Notes under the pieces: generated by a model
Databases searched by the model: none
The model's input: the letters and a program-made list of their open reading frames with translations, nothing else
What the model was told of the DNA's origin: nothing
Source: Bacteroidota bacterium
GTDB taxonomy: Bacteria; Bacteroidota; Bacteroidia; Chitinophagales; Chitinophagaceae
NCBI GenBank assembly: GCA_020161535.1
Contig: JAIUNW010000001.1
Location: 124,001-188,000 of the forward strand
Reading direction: 5' to 3'
Length of the DNA: 64,000 nt
Part shown: one piece after another, positions 44,801-52,871 of the stretch
Position numbering within the stretch: the stretch's first letter is position 1
Layout of the letters: each line of letters opens with the position of its first letter
Translations under genes and position numbers: made by a program

Positions 44801-44851
44801 ATCGAAGCACCTGTGCCCCTGCCAGCCACCGATACGCCAGCAAAAAACTAG
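41813..44851 (+). CDS. DUF2723/TMEM260-type membrane glycosyltransferase (GT117)
   Basis: A 1012-residue protein with about ten or more transmembrane segments in the first ~570 residues and a soluble C-terminal part. The N-terminal loop contains LWDCGEFISSVYKLQVPHPPG, the DUF2723 signature. Related proteins of the TMEM260/GT117 kind transfer mannose to proteins, so protein glycosylation is the likely role here, inferred from the family. A second block, NQPRERDYAYVG, is also conserved. The C-terminal part (after ~residue 600) begins with ILFTYGDNDTYPLWYAQEV. A terminator begins in its stop codon. It appears monocistronic. Confidence 0.87.
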   Translation: MRFKQVNNIAGWVVCAIACAVYLLTMEATASLWDCGEFISSVYKLQVPHPPGAPLFVLLGRLFVTIFGGSNPAVAVNTMSALASGFTILFLFWTITHFAKKLLVADKVEPTKQNTIAIIGAGVVGALAYTFSDSFWFSAVEGEVYALSSFFTAIVFWAILKWEHHADEPGADKWIVFIFFMMGLSIGVHLLNLLTIPAIVLVYYFKRYKPTVAGTFWAFVIGCLITGFVQVAVIQWTVKGAGWFDIRFVNGLGMPFFSGFIFFFVLLAVLFWLGLRYAAKNHLNFLRLGIWCAIFMLIGYSSYITTMIRSSANPAVDMYNVDNPNALVGYLGRDQYGDFPLLYGQVFTASPVDYAEGGMKYSKGATRYEEVGNDVKPEYAAEDKMLFPRVWDASNDQQHATFYKEWLGLADGERPNMANNINFFVSYQLNWMYWRYFMWNFAGKQNDIQGFGNVRDGNWITGIAPFDNARLGDQSKMPDSIKHNKAHNTLFALPFLLGIFGAIYQYFARRNDFLVTASLFFFTGFAIVIYLNQPGNQPRERDYAYVGSFYAYAIWIGLGVLQVAEWIRKKASEPAANWSAVALCFLAVPVIMANQEWDDHDRSKKVLARDLAKDYLESCPPNAILFTYGDNDTYPLWYAQEVEGIRPDIRVINNSLLGIDWYINQLRYKVNESAPIDVIWSEEQIRGRTRDYVVYQARPDVNQDKFYDLYDVLKNVVGSEDPAFKVQLQGGEMINYLPAKKFILPVDENLVRSNKTVNPGDSVLSQIPVIIPENRNTLLKNDLAILTIIAANKWKRPICFTAPYTAGELGFGNYVRKDGLTYRLVPIKNNTGFNTDWMVDKLNNKFGFGSANIPGVYFDEQNRLHLNSIRAAFADGAASLADLNRKDEAKQLLDKADKGILNINLPYAMVSKNNQHNYFNFKFLEAAYKAGHTTLAARVSAELHKDFEQQIAYINQLSDSKQDGLRQELMGAQQLLQMLNSLDASYKAGGSSLQPAIEAPVPLPATDTPAKN

Positions 44852-44875
44852 GCCGAACTCCCGGCCCGGTTTTTT
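44851..44875 (+). terminator. Terminator after the DUF2723 gene
   Basis: GGCCG (44851-44855) and CGGCC (44862-44866) form a short GC stem around six bases, followed by CGG and six T residues. The stem begins at the last base of the stop codon. Confidence 0.65.
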
Positions 44876-44887
44876 GTTATATTGTGT

Positions 44888-44893
44888 AGGAGG
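44888..44893 (+). promoter_or_regulatory. Strong Shine-Dalgarno AGGAGG before the VWA gene
   Basis: AGGAGG with 7 bases to the ATG at 44901. Bacteroidota rarely use such a site, so it marks the start and is unusual in this window. Confidence 0.6.
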
Positions 44894-44900
44894 CGTTTTT

Positions 44901-45998
44901 ATGAAGGGATACCTGTTTACCGGTTTTCGAAACGACGAAAACGGTAAATCCAAATTTGAGCAACTGCTCGACATCTTTATGCAATTGCTTACCTACACCA
45001 GCGGTGATGTGGGCGAGGCTTTGCAGTGGATGAACCAACTCGACCAACAATATGAATTGACCAATCCCGATTATGGGATGGGCGATTTTATTGAAGAGTT
45101 GAAAGAGAAGGGTTATATCGACGACAACCCCGGCAATGGCAGTATCAAAATCACGCCCAAAACAGAACAGGGCATTCGCAAGCGTTCGCTGGAAGAAATC
45201 TTTGGCAAGCTGAAAAAATCGCGGGCGGGCAATCACCAATCGTTCAAGCCCGGCCAGGGCGATGAACTCAATCCCGAAACGCGCCCTTTCCGCTTTGGTG
45301 ATATGCTGGAACAGATTGATTTCACCGAGAGCATTCGCAATGCCCAAATCAATCATGGTGTGGATGCTTTCAACTTGCGCGAAGATGATTTGCAAATACG
45401 GGAAACCGATTTCAAAGCGCAAACTTCTACCGTACTGATGATCGATATTTCGCACTCGATGATCTTGTACGGCGAAGACAGGATAACACCTGCCAAAAAA
45501 GTAGCGATGGCACTGAGCGAACTCATCACCACTCGCTACCCCAAAGACACGCTCGATATTGTTGTATTTGGCAATGATGCCTGGCCGGTAGAGATCAAAG
45601 ACCTGCCCTATTTGCAGGTGGGCCCCTATCATACCAATACTGTTGCGGGGCTGGAACTGGCGATGGACATCCTGCGTAGACGACGAAATCCGAATAAACA
45701 GATTTTCATGATCACCGATGGAAAGCCAACCTGTTTGAAAGTGGGTAAACGTTATTATAAAAACAGTTTTGGGCTCGACCGGAAAATCACCAGCCGCTGC
45801 CTCAACCTCGCCGCGCAATGTAAGAAATTGAAGATACCCATCACCACCTTTATGATTGCATCTGATCCCTACTTGCAGCGTTTTGTCAATGAGTTTACGG
45901 AGACCAACCAGGGCAAGGCCTATTTCGCTTCGCTCGATCACCTGGGCGCATTCCTTTTCAAAGACTTTGAAAGTGGAAAGAGAAAAACAATGTATTGA
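44901..45998 (+). CDS. VWA-domain protein paired with MoxR-like ATPase
   Basis: A 365-residue protein. The C-terminal half is a von Willebrand A domain with the MIDAS residues in MIDISHSMIL, the threonine region HTNTVAGLE and ITDGKPTC. The N-terminal half is helical and charged. Such proteins act with AAA+ ATPases of the MoxR/magnesium-chelatase kind in assembling or activating other proteins; the client is unknown. The frame is open far upstream into the previous gene, but the AGGAGG site marks the ATG at 44901. The ATPase gene follows after 17 bases. Confidence 0.88.
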   Translation: MKGYLFTGFRNDENGKSKFEQLLDIFMQLLTYTSGDVGEALQWMNQLDQQYELTNPDYGMGDFIEELKEKGYIDDNPGNGSIKITPKTEQGIRKRSLEEIFGKLKKSRAGNHQSFKPGQGDELNPETRPFRFGDMLEQIDFTESIRNAQINHGVDAFNLREDDLQIRETDFKAQTSTVLMIDISHSMILYGEDRITPAKKVAMALSELITTRYPKDTLDIVVFGNDAWPVEIKDLPYLQVGPYHTNTVAGLELAMDILRRRRNPNKQIFMITDGKPTCLKVGKRYYKNSFGLDRKITSRCLNLAAQCKKLKIPITTFMIASDPYLQRFVNEFTETNQGKAYFASLDHLGAFLFKDFESGKRKTMY

Positions 45999-46015
45999 TT
46001 ACACAAAAAAGTTTC

Positions 46016-47533
46016 ATGGACCATACTAAGATCAAAACCCTCGGAGAACTAAAGAAAGCCGGCTATACAGCAAGATCGGTAAAAGAAGAAGTGCGCGATA
46101 ACCTCATTGCTTCCATGCAAAAAGGTACACCGCGTTTTGAAGGCATTATCGGTTATGAAGAATCAGTGATTCCAGATACAGAACGGGCACTATTGAGTAG
46201 GCATAATATTTTGTTTTTGGGTTTACGCGGACAAGCAAAAACGCGTATGGCCCGGCAAATGGTTTCTTTACTGGACGAATATATTCCGATAGTTGCGGGT
46301 TCAGAAATCAACGATGATCCGCTACAACCAATCTCCAAATACGCACGCGAACTGGTGGCCGAAAAAGGAAATGCGACGCCGATACACTGGTTGCACCGCA
46401 GTGAGCGTTACGGTGAAAAACTCGCCACCCCCGATGTAAGTGTGGCTGACCTGATCGGAGATATCGATCCAATTAAAGCCGCCAACCTTAAACTCAGTTT
46501 TGCAGATGAAGGTGTGTTGCATTTTGGTATCATCCCCCGTAGTAACCGCGGTATTTTTGTGATCAATGAATTGCCCGATCTGCAAGCGCGCATTCAGGTT
46601 TCGTTGTTTAATATTCTGGAAGAAGGTGATATCCAGATCAGGGGTTTCAAACTGCGTATGCCCCTCGATATCTTGTTTGTATTCACTGCCAACCCAGAAG
46701 ATTATACCAATCGCGGATCGATCGTAACGCCGTTAAAAGACCGGATACAAAGCCAGATATTGACGCATTATCCAAAGCAATTGGAACATTCATTGGCCAT
46801 CACCGAGCAGGAAGCAGCGGTATTGCCCGTCCAAACCAGTCGCGTACACATCAGTGACCTCGTAAAAAGATTGATTGAGCAAGTAGCGTTTGAAGCCCGG
46901 AGCAATGAATATGTCGACAAGAAAAGTGGTGTTTCTGCACGTCTAACCATCAGTGCCTTCGAGAATGCGGTGAGCGCTGCCGAGCGGCGTGCCATCCTTA
47001 ACCGCGAAGACAAAACGCAGGTTTGGTTGAGTGACCTGGCAGGTATCATTCCGAGCCTGACCGGCAAAATTGAACTCGTGTATGAAGGTGAGCAGGAAGG
47101 TCCTTTCCAGGTGGCGATGAACCTGGTCGATAAAGCAGTGCGGTCTTTGTTTATTCAATATTTTCCCAATCCCGAAACACTGAAAAAAAGAAGGAATACC
47201 GGAAAAGAATCCATGCGTGAAGAAGAGAATCCGTATAAACCCATTACTCGTTGGTTTGATGCCGGCAACCATTTGGAAATGCCATTTAACACGAGCGACA
47301 AAGAAAAAGAGATCAAGCTATATGAGGTAGATGGCTTGCATGCAGTGGTGAAGAAATTCTTTCCCAAACTGGCCAATCGCGAACTCAGCCTGATGATGGA
47401 ATTGGTATTACATGGCCTGAGTGCTTATTCGCAGATCAGTAAAAAAATAGTTGATAATCGACTTGAGTTTAAAGACCTCATGGGATCAATGGTGAACCTG
47501 GCTGGCAGTGAAGATGATTTTGATCTTGATTGA
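46016..47533 (+). CDS. MoxR/ChlI-like AAA+ ATPase
   Basis: A 505-residue AAA+ protein. The Walker A is GLRGQAKT, with Ala instead of the usual Gly before Lys; the Walker B region is IFVINELPD, with an Asn before Glu. A sensor-like FVFTANPEDYTNRGSIVTPLKDR follows. It belongs with magnesium-chelatase-like and MoxR ATPases and presumably works with the VWA protein encoded just upstream. Start: ATG at 46016; a TTG seven codons earlier would overlap the VWA stop. It ends 14 bases from the convergent murB. The client protein is unknown. Confidence 0.87.
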   Translation: MDHTKIKTLGELKKAGYTARSVKEEVRDNLIASMQKGTPRFEGIIGYEESVIPDTERALLSRHNILFLGLRGQAKTRMARQMVSLLDEYIPIVAGSEINDDPLQPISKYARELVAEKGNATPIHWLHRSERYGEKLATPDVSVADLIGDIDPIKAANLKLSFADEGVLHFGIIPRSNRGIFVINELPDLQARIQVSLFNILEEGDIQIRGFKLRMPLDILFVFTANPEDYTNRGSIVTPLKDRIQSQILTHYPKQLEHSLAITEQEAAVLPVQTSRVHISDLVKRLIEQVAFEARSNEYVDKKSGVSARLTISAFENAVSAAERRAILNREDKTQVWLSDLAGIIPSLTGKIELVYEGEQEGPFQVAMNLVDKAVRSLFIQYFPNPETLKKRRNTGKESMREEENPYKPITRWFDAGNHLEMPFNTSDKEKEIKLYEVDGLHAVVKKFFPKLANRELSLMMELVLHGLSAYSQISKKIVDNRLEFKDLMGSMVNLAGSEDDFDLD

Positions 47534-47547
47534 ATACGAGAGGTCCA

Positions 47548-48573
47548 TTAAATAATATTCACTTCGCGTTCCAGTTTCACCTGGAATTTCGCTTCAATGT
47601 CGTGCAGGATTTTTTCGCTCAGGGCATAGATGTCCGCCCCACTGGCATTGCCATAGTTTACCAATACCAGCGCCTGTTTCGGATGCACCCCGGCATCGCC
47701 TTCGCGAAAGCCCTTCCATCCGGCCGATTCAATCAACCAGCCTGCCGCCAGCTTCACTTGCTGCCCAGGCACGGGATAGCCCACTATGCCAGGATGGGTT
47801 TGTTGCAAGCGAGTAAAATGTTCGGCCGAAATAGTTGGGTTTTTAAAGAAGCTGCCGGCATTGCCAATCTCTGCAGGGTCGGGCAATTTGGAACGTCGGA
47901 TGTGAATGACGGCATTGGCAATATCGCGAATGGCAGGCTGCTGTATGCCAGCGGCCGACAATTCCTGCTGAATGGCACCATAGGAAGTATTCAGCAATGG
48001 CTTTTTGCGCAGGCAATAAGTTACGTCGAGGATGACATACTGGTTGCGAAATTTTGTTTTGAATACACTTTCGCGATACCCAAAATCGCAATCACCAATG
48101 GTGAAAGTTTGCACCCGGCCAGTTTCGATGTGCAGGGCCCGGAGGTCCCAGAAAACATCTTTGATCTCTACGCCATAAGCCCCAATATTCTGCATCGGCG
48201 AAGCCCCCACATTGCCGGGAATGAGGGAAAGATTTTCGAGTCCGCCCCAGCCCCTGTCTATGCAATACTGCACAAACGAATGCCAGTTCTCGCCCGCTCC
48301 TGCCCGCACATACACATAGTCAACATCTTCGTGCAATTCTTCAATGCCCTTTATTTCATTCTTCAATACCCAACCAGGAAAATTGGTTCGGAAAAGCATA
48401 TTGCTGCCGCCGCCCAAGATCAGCAATGGAAGGGCCGCGTCGCCCTCTTCTTTTTTTTGCTGCAACAAAAACAACAATTCATCCACCGACGAAAAGGTCG
48501 CAAAGCGGTGGGTGGTAATGGCCATGCCAAAACTATTCAGCCTTTTCAACGGGTAGTTTGCCAGTATTTCCAT
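47548..48573 (-). CDS. murB: UDP-N-acetylenolpyruvoylglucosamine reductase
   Basis: FAD-dependent enzyme of the second committed step in peptidoglycan synthesis, making UDP-MurNAc. The FAD motifs ILGGGSNMLF and GNVGASPMQNIGAYG and the C-terminal NAGSFFKNP with FREGDAGVHPKQALVLVN are complete; 341 residues. Its -7 box lies within the first codon of the divergent epimerase-like gene, 5 bases from its ATG, so the mRNA is probably leaderless. Confidence 0.95.
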   Translation of the reverse strand: MEILANYPLKRLNSFGMAITTHRFATFSSVDELLFLLQQKKEEGDAALPLLILGGGSNMLFRTNFPGWVLKNEIKGIEELHEDVDYVYVRAGAGENWHSFVQYCIDRGWGGLENLSLIPGNVGASPMQNIGAYGVEIKDVFWDLRALHIETGRVQTFTIGDCDFGYRESVFKTKFRNQYVILDVTYCLRKKPLLNTSYGAIQQELSAAGIQQPAIRDIANAVIHIRRSKLPDPAEIGNAGSFFKNPTISAEHFTRLQQTHPGIVGYPVPGQQVKLAAGWLIESAGWKGFREGDAGVHPKQALVLVNYGNASGADIYALSEKILHDIEAKFQVKLEREVNII

Positions 48574-48578
48574 ACATT

Positions 48579-48586
48579 CAAAGTTA
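48579..48586 (-). promoter_or_regulatory. -7 box of murB, leaderless placement
   Basis: TAACTTTG on the minus strand ends five bases before the murB ATG. It overlaps the first base of the start codon of the divergent epimerase-like gene. No consensus -33 box was found. Confidence 0.55.
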
Positions 48587-49275
48587 TGGCGAGAAAAGCA
48601 TTGATTTTGGGTGCCAGTGGCATGATCGGCAGCGCTCTGCAGGATATTTTAATTGAAGACAATTATTATGACCAGATTGAGCTGGGGGTAAGATCCTATG
48701 TGGACCGAAGGCACCCGAAAATACAGCAAGCCATCATGAACTTCAATGACTCCCGGGACTATCGCCTGGCGACGACCGGTGTGGAAACTGTTTTCTGTTG
48801 CGTGGGCACCACCCTGAAAAAAGTGAATGGCGACCACGAAGCCTATCGAAAGATAGATTTCGACATACCTGTGTCTGCTGCACGCGCGGCAGCCGCAAAC
48901 GGCGTATATGGGTTCCTGTTAGTATCGTCGGTAGGCGCCGATCCCGCCCGTTTAAGTAATTTTTATCTCAAACTAAAAGGAGTTACAGAAGAAGCCGTTT
49001 GCAAAGAGCAGATACCGCAGGTACATATTTTCAGGCCATCCTTATTATTGGGCGACCGAAAGGAAAAGCGTACGGGCGAATCGGCTGCCCGCTTTTTGGC
49101 GCCGCTCGCATCACCTTTACTATTTGGAAGCATGCGTAAATACAAGCCGGTGAAAGCGCGACAACTGGCAGCGGCAATGTTAACCGGTGCAAAAGACCCA
49201 CGCAAGGGGATCTTTATCCACGAGTACGATGATATCCAAAAAATGGCCCTTACATCGGGTCTATATCAGGCGTAA
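48586..49275 (+). CDS. NAD(P)-binding epimerase/HTATIP2-like protein
   Basis: A 229-residue Rossmann protein of the atypical SDR type. The nucleotide motif is ALILGASGMIGSAL, followed by VETVFCCVGTT, LLVSSVGAD and YLKLKGVTEE in place of the classical YxxxK. It resembles oxidoreductases of the HTATIP2 kind; the substrate is unknown. The frame is open for more than a kilobase upstream on the opposite strand of murB, which is a shadow; the ATG at 48586 is the true start. The 3' end overlaps priA by 26 bases. Confidence 0.8.
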   Translation: MARKALILGASGMIGSALQDILIEDNYYDQIELGVRSYVDRRHPKIQQAIMNFNDSRDYRLATTGVETVFCCVGTTLKKVNGDHEAYRKIDFDIPVSAARAAAANGVYGFLLVSSVGADPARLSNFYLKLKGVTEEAVCKEQIPQVHIFRPSLLLGDRKEKRTGESAARFLAPLASPLLFGSMRKYKPVKARQLAAAMLTGAKDPRKGIFIHEYDDIQKMALTSGLYQA

Positions 49276-51709
49276 TGATCACCGATTTAAAAGGCGGTTG
49301 CTGGTGTAAATGCGCGGTTAGCAATTGTATTTGCTCCTTGCATTTTTGCACCATATTCGCCTCTTTTGGCAGTTTGATCAGCAATTCCATCAGGTATTGA
49401 TTGCGCACCCGGTTCACCACCGGCGCCGCGGGACCTACCAGCCAGGGCCCAAAACCCGGCTTCAGCCAGTCCGCAAATTGACGCGCAGCGGCCTGCACCA
49501 CATCAGGTAGTTTGTGTTTAAAGCGGAGCTGAATCAGTCGGGTGAAAGGCGGATAACTGAATTGCTGCCGGTTGATCAATTCTGCTTCGGCCAGGGCGGT
49601 ATAGTTGTGGTCGCTGACCCATTGCAATACCGGGTGTTTAGGGTTGCGGGTTTGGATAAGAACCAATCCCTGCGCACCTTTTCTGCCTGCGCGACCGCTC
49701 ACTTGTTCCATTAGTTGAAATGCCCGCTCGTTTACCCTGAAATCGGCGAAGCCCAAAATGGCATCGGCATCCAAAACACCTACCAGGGCCACATGGTCAA
49801 AATCGAGTCCTTTCACCACCATTTGGGTACCCACTAAGATATCAATGCGTCGTTGCTCAAACAATTGGATAAGGGCATCGTGCGCATGTTTGCCTTTTAC
49901 CGAGTCGATATCCATGCGGGCCACTTTCGCCTGCGGAAAGGCTTCAACCAACGACTCTTCAATGCGTTCGGTGCCGAAATTTTGTTGAACAAAATCGTGG
50001 TTGCCGCAGGCCTCGCAGGTAACCACCGGGGGATACACCGTACCGCAGTAATGGCAAACCAGCTTGTTGTGCAGTTTGTGGAAAGTGAGCGAAACATCAC
50101 ATTGTTTGCAATGCGGAATCCAGCCGCAGCTCTGGCATACCTGGTAAGGTGAGTAACCGCGCCGGTTCTGAAAAAGAATCACCTGCTTATCGTTGGCAAT
50201 GGTATGGGTGATGGCTTCGATGAGTGGTGGCGATAAAATCAACTTCGATTTATCGGCCTGTCGCATATGGGTGGTATCAACCAATTGAATCGCCGGCAAT
50301 TCCAGTTGGCTATACCTTTCCAGCAATTGCACAAAACCATATTTACCGGTTTTGTAGTTGTGGTAAGATTCCAGCGAAGGGGTGGCAGAACCCAATACGG
50401 TTTTCGCCTTAAACAACGAGGCAAGGTAGATGGCTGCGTCGCGACCATGGTAACGCGGGGCAGGTTCCTGTTGTTTGAACGAGGCATCGTGCTCTTCGTC
50501 ACAGATCACCAGGCCGAGGTTATTAAACGGCAAGAACACCGAAGAACGGGCACCGAGAACGATGCGCGCTTCGCCTGTTTTGACTTTGTTCCAGAGTTCA
50601 ACCCGCTCATTGGCATTGAATTTCGAATGGTAGATAACAATCGCGCCACCGAAATAAAGCTGCAATCTGCGAATGACCTGCGCCGTAAGTGCAATTTCCG
50701 GCAATAAATACAATACTTGCTTGCCTTCGCGAATCGCTTCTTCCATCAAGCGCATATACAGCAGGGTTTTGCCGCTCGACGTAACGCCATGCAGCAAGCA
50801 AACGGGCTTGGTCTGCAATTGTTCTTTCAGCGATGACAATGCTTTTTCCTGTGCGGGCGACAAACTGAAATGAAGATCAATTTGCCCTTTGCCGGCCTTC
50901 AAGCGATCGACCGTTCTTTTCTCGGCCAGTAAAATGTTTTTTTGTAAAAGCGCTTTCAATTGCTCATTGCTGGCGCCTGATTTTGACAACAGTTTGCTTT
51001 GGGTGACCTCGCCTTCGGTCTTCATCAGGTGCAGAAAAGCCAGCAGCAGTTCCATTTGCTTAGGCGCTTTCTTGTCGCCCCATTCATTCAACAATTTTTC
51101 CAGCGCTTCTTCCTGCGCATATTGCGGATGCAATTGAATATATGTCTCCTTCTTTTGCTTGTAGGTATGTCGCAATTCTTCCCATACCAGGCAAACACCT
51201 TTTTCAATCAGGCGTTTGATGACCGGGTACACATGCGAAGCATCGAGTATCTGTTGGATCTCGGTTAGTCGCAGTTCTTTTTTGATCAGCAAGGCTTCGG
51301 CGATCAAAAACTCTTCGTTGTCGAGCTGACTGAAATCATCACCCGCCGCGTCATTGTATAACAATACAGTTTCACTGCTCAGTTTAAAATGCGTTGGCAG
51401 CGCGGCCTGCATAATTTCCCCTTCACTGCATAAATAATAATGGGCCATCCATTCCCAAAAGGCGAGTTGGGTGAGATGCACAATCGGCTCATCGTCCAGC
51501 AGGTTCAGAATTTCTTTCGGTTCAAAAGCCGGCTTGTTGCTGTGCAGGGCTTTGATAATGCCCGCGTATTTTTTGTTGCGGCCAAAGACCACTTCTGCTC
51601 TTATGCCGGGCTGTGCAGCCGATTGCAAATGCAGCGGCACTTTCCAGGTAAAATTCCGGGGCAGGGCCAAAGGAATCAGTATGTCAGCATATAATACCGG
51701 ATCAGCCAT
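49250..51709 (-). CDS. priA: Primosomal protein N' (replication restart helicase)
   Basis: An 819-residue superfamily 2 helicase that restarts stalled forks by loading the replicative helicase. Walker A is GVTSSGKTLLYMR and the DEAH-type box is CDEEHD. A zinc-binding insertion has CQSCGWIPHCKQCD and CHYCG/CEACG. A helicase C-terminal half with QVSGRAGR follows. The start at ATG 51709 overlaps the plsC end by 8 bases, suggesting an operon DUF4258-plsC-priA on the minus strand. Confidence 0.95.
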   Translation of the reverse strand: MADPVLYADILIPLALPRNFTWKVPLHLQSAAQPGIRAEVVFGRNKKYAGIIKALHSNKPAFEPKEILNLLDDEPIVHLTQLAFWEWMAHYYLCSEGEIMQAALPTHFKLSSETVLLYNDAAGDDFSQLDNEEFLIAEALLIKKELRLTEIQQILDASHVYPVIKRLIEKGVCLVWEELRHTYKQKKETYIQLHPQYAQEEALEKLLNEWGDKKAPKQMELLLAFLHLMKTEGEVTQSKLLSKSGASNEQLKALLQKNILLAEKRTVDRLKAGKGQIDLHFSLSPAQEKALSSLKEQLQTKPVCLLHGVTSSGKTLLYMRLMEEAIREGKQVLYLLPEIALTAQVIRRLQLYFGGAIVIYHSKFNANERVELWNKVKTGEARIVLGARSSVFLPFNNLGLVICDEEHDASFKQQEPAPRYHGRDAAIYLASLFKAKTVLGSATPSLESYHNYKTGKYGFVQLLERYSQLELPAIQLVDTTHMRQADKSKLILSPPLIEAITHTIANDKQVILFQNRRGYSPYQVCQSCGWIPHCKQCDVSLTFHKLHNKLVCHYCGTVYPPVVTCEACGNHDFVQQNFGTERIEESLVEAFPQAKVARMDIDSVKGKHAHDALIQLFEQRRIDILVGTQMVVKGLDFDHVALVGVLDADAILGFADFRVNERAFQLMEQVSGRAGRKGAQGLVLIQTRNPKHPVLQWVSDHNYTALAEAELINRQQFSYPPFTRLIQLRFKHKLPDVVQAAARQFADWLKPGFGPWLVGPAAPVVNRVRNQYLMELLIKLPKEANMVQKCKEQIQLLTAHLHQQPPFKSVIITPDIDPM

Positions 51710-52433
51710 GTTGCAATTCTACCAGTTTTTGTTCCATCAATGCATGTACATCGGCCTTGAGCCGGGCTGTATCATTTTCTGTATAGCCAGTTACCGGCAC
51801 CATTGGTAAATATACAGCACGGCTAGGCCCTGGCGTCAGTGAAAACACGGTTTTATAATGCATTCTTTTCACCGTGTCGAGAAAAAGAATGGGCTGGATG
51901 GGCGTTTCTGTTTCGAGTGCAATGCGAAAGGCGCCGTCGTAAAAATCTTTGAGTGGCTGGTCAGTAATATTGAAAGTGCCTTCGGGGAAAATGAAAATCG
52001 AAATCCCTTTTGCCAAAACGGCCTTCAGGGTTTTAACCGACTTAGCTCTTTGCTCCGCGTCTTTTCGGTTCACCATCACCACCGCGTTTTTATATACGAA
52101 ACCAAATATGGGCACTTTAGACAATTCATACTTACCGAGTATCCGAACGGGTTCGCGAATTACTTTTACAATCATCGGTATATCCATGTAGGAAATATGG
52201 TTGGCCACGAAAATACAGGGCCGTTGCTCCGACCCACCGGCCAGGTGCGACATTTTCACGCGAATGCCAATCAGGAATAACCAGCAATCAGCCCAGAAGG
52301 AACAAATCGCATAAAACATATTCCCCCCTTTTACTTTTCCGAAAAACGAAGCAAAAAAGAATGCCGGTAGCAGGAGCAATAACAATACACAAAAAAGGAC
52401 CATGCAGTAAAGGCTATACAGGATTCTTAACAT
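51702..52433 (-). CDS. plsC: 1-acyl-sn-glycerol-3-phosphate acyltransferase
   Basis: A 243-residue membrane-bound acyltransferase completing phosphatidic acid synthesis. The NHISYMD block (HX4D motif) and FPEGTF motif are present; hydrophobic segments lie at the N-terminus. The ATG shares a base with the stop of the upstream DUF4258 gene (TAATG), and its 3' end overlaps priA. plsY, the preceding step, is elsewhere in this window. Confidence 0.92.
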   Translation of the reverse strand: MLRILYSLYCMVLFCVLLLLLLPAFFFASFFGKVKGGNMFYAICSFWADCWLFLIGIRVKMSHLAGGSEQRPCIFVANHISYMDIPMIVKVIREPVRILGKYELSKVPIFGFVYKNAVVMVNRKDAEQRAKSVKTLKAVLAKGISIFIFPEGTFNITDQPLKDFYDGAFRIALETETPIQPILFLDTVKRMHYKTVFSLTPGPSRAVYLPMVPVTGYTENDTARLKADVHALMEQKLVELQHG

Positions 52434-52843
52434 TAGTTGCAGTTGCAGGTGAAGTCTTTGTCGAGATCAATACAGGTGATCACTTTGGTGGTGGCGCCAC
52501 ATTGGCCGAAAACAATTCGCAGGTGTTGGTTATCGGTTTTTGAATAACCTTCCAGGGCATAACTGGGACAGGGCCGGCCGGCAGCATCTGATTTGGCCGT
52601 GTTGATCTGTCCATTTTCCAGGATGTCTTTTACCTCTGCTTCCGTCACTTCGCGGCAACCCATTCTGCAACGAGCATGTTTGGTATAAACAAGTTCAGTG
52701 GGATGCCGGTTGAGGCTGCCATCGTCCGCGCCAATGGACCCCTTTTTTCGCTGTTGGTAAAAATACAGGGCTATAAGGGCTAATACAATGATAACCAGCC
52801 TGTAGCCCTTCAGTGGCCATTGCTGGCGCGGGTTCGTGCGCAT
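52433..52843 (-). CDS. DUF4258-type protein with N-terminal membrane anchor
   Basis: A 136-residue protein with one hydrophobic segment (RLVIIVLALIALYFYQQ) and a C-terminal domain with HARCRMGCREVTEAEVKDIL, followed by CIDLDKDFTCNCN. The domain matches DUF4258, which is sometimes toxin-like (RelE fold) but here is membrane-anchored and in an operon with plsC and priA. Function unknown. The frame is open to 53095, but that overlaps mtaB; the ATG at 52843 is chosen. No antitoxin-like partner is visible. Confidence 0.75.
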   Translation of the reverse strand: MRTNPRQQWPLKGYRLVIIVLALIALYFYQQRKKGSIGADDGSLNRHPTELVYTKHARCRMGCREVTEAEVKDILENGQINTAKSDAAGRPCPSYALEGYSKTDNQHLRIVFGQCGATTKVITCIDLDKDFTCNCN

Positions 52844-52856
52844 GGCCAAATCTACG

Positions 52857-52864
52857 TATCTTTG
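52857..52864 (+). promoter_or_regulatory. -7 box of mtaB, leaderless placement
   Basis: TATCTTTG ends seven bases before the mtaB ATG. It supports the start at 52872 over the GTG at 52836, which would lie inside the promoter. A TTCG sequence about 20 bases upstream is a poor -33 match. Confidence 0.55.
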
Positions 52865-52871
52865 CGCCCCT

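Noticed and set aside
44724..44900. Upstream extension of the VWA frame
   Set aside because: It overlaps the end of the DUF2723 gene and its terminator; a strong ribosome site marks the ATG at 44901.
44877..45941. 354-codon minus-strand frame opposite the VWA gene
   Set aside because: It is the shadow of a gene with clear VWA motifs and has no recognisable domains of its own.
47530..48585. Upstream extension of the epimerase-like frame across murB
   Set aside because: The extra ~350 codons are antisense to murB, which is clearly the true gene. The ATG at 48586 gives a proper Rossmann start.
52433..52843. Toxin-antitoxin system based on DUF4258
   Set aside because: The protein is membrane-anchored, in an operon with plsC and priA, and no antitoxin-like partner is next to it.
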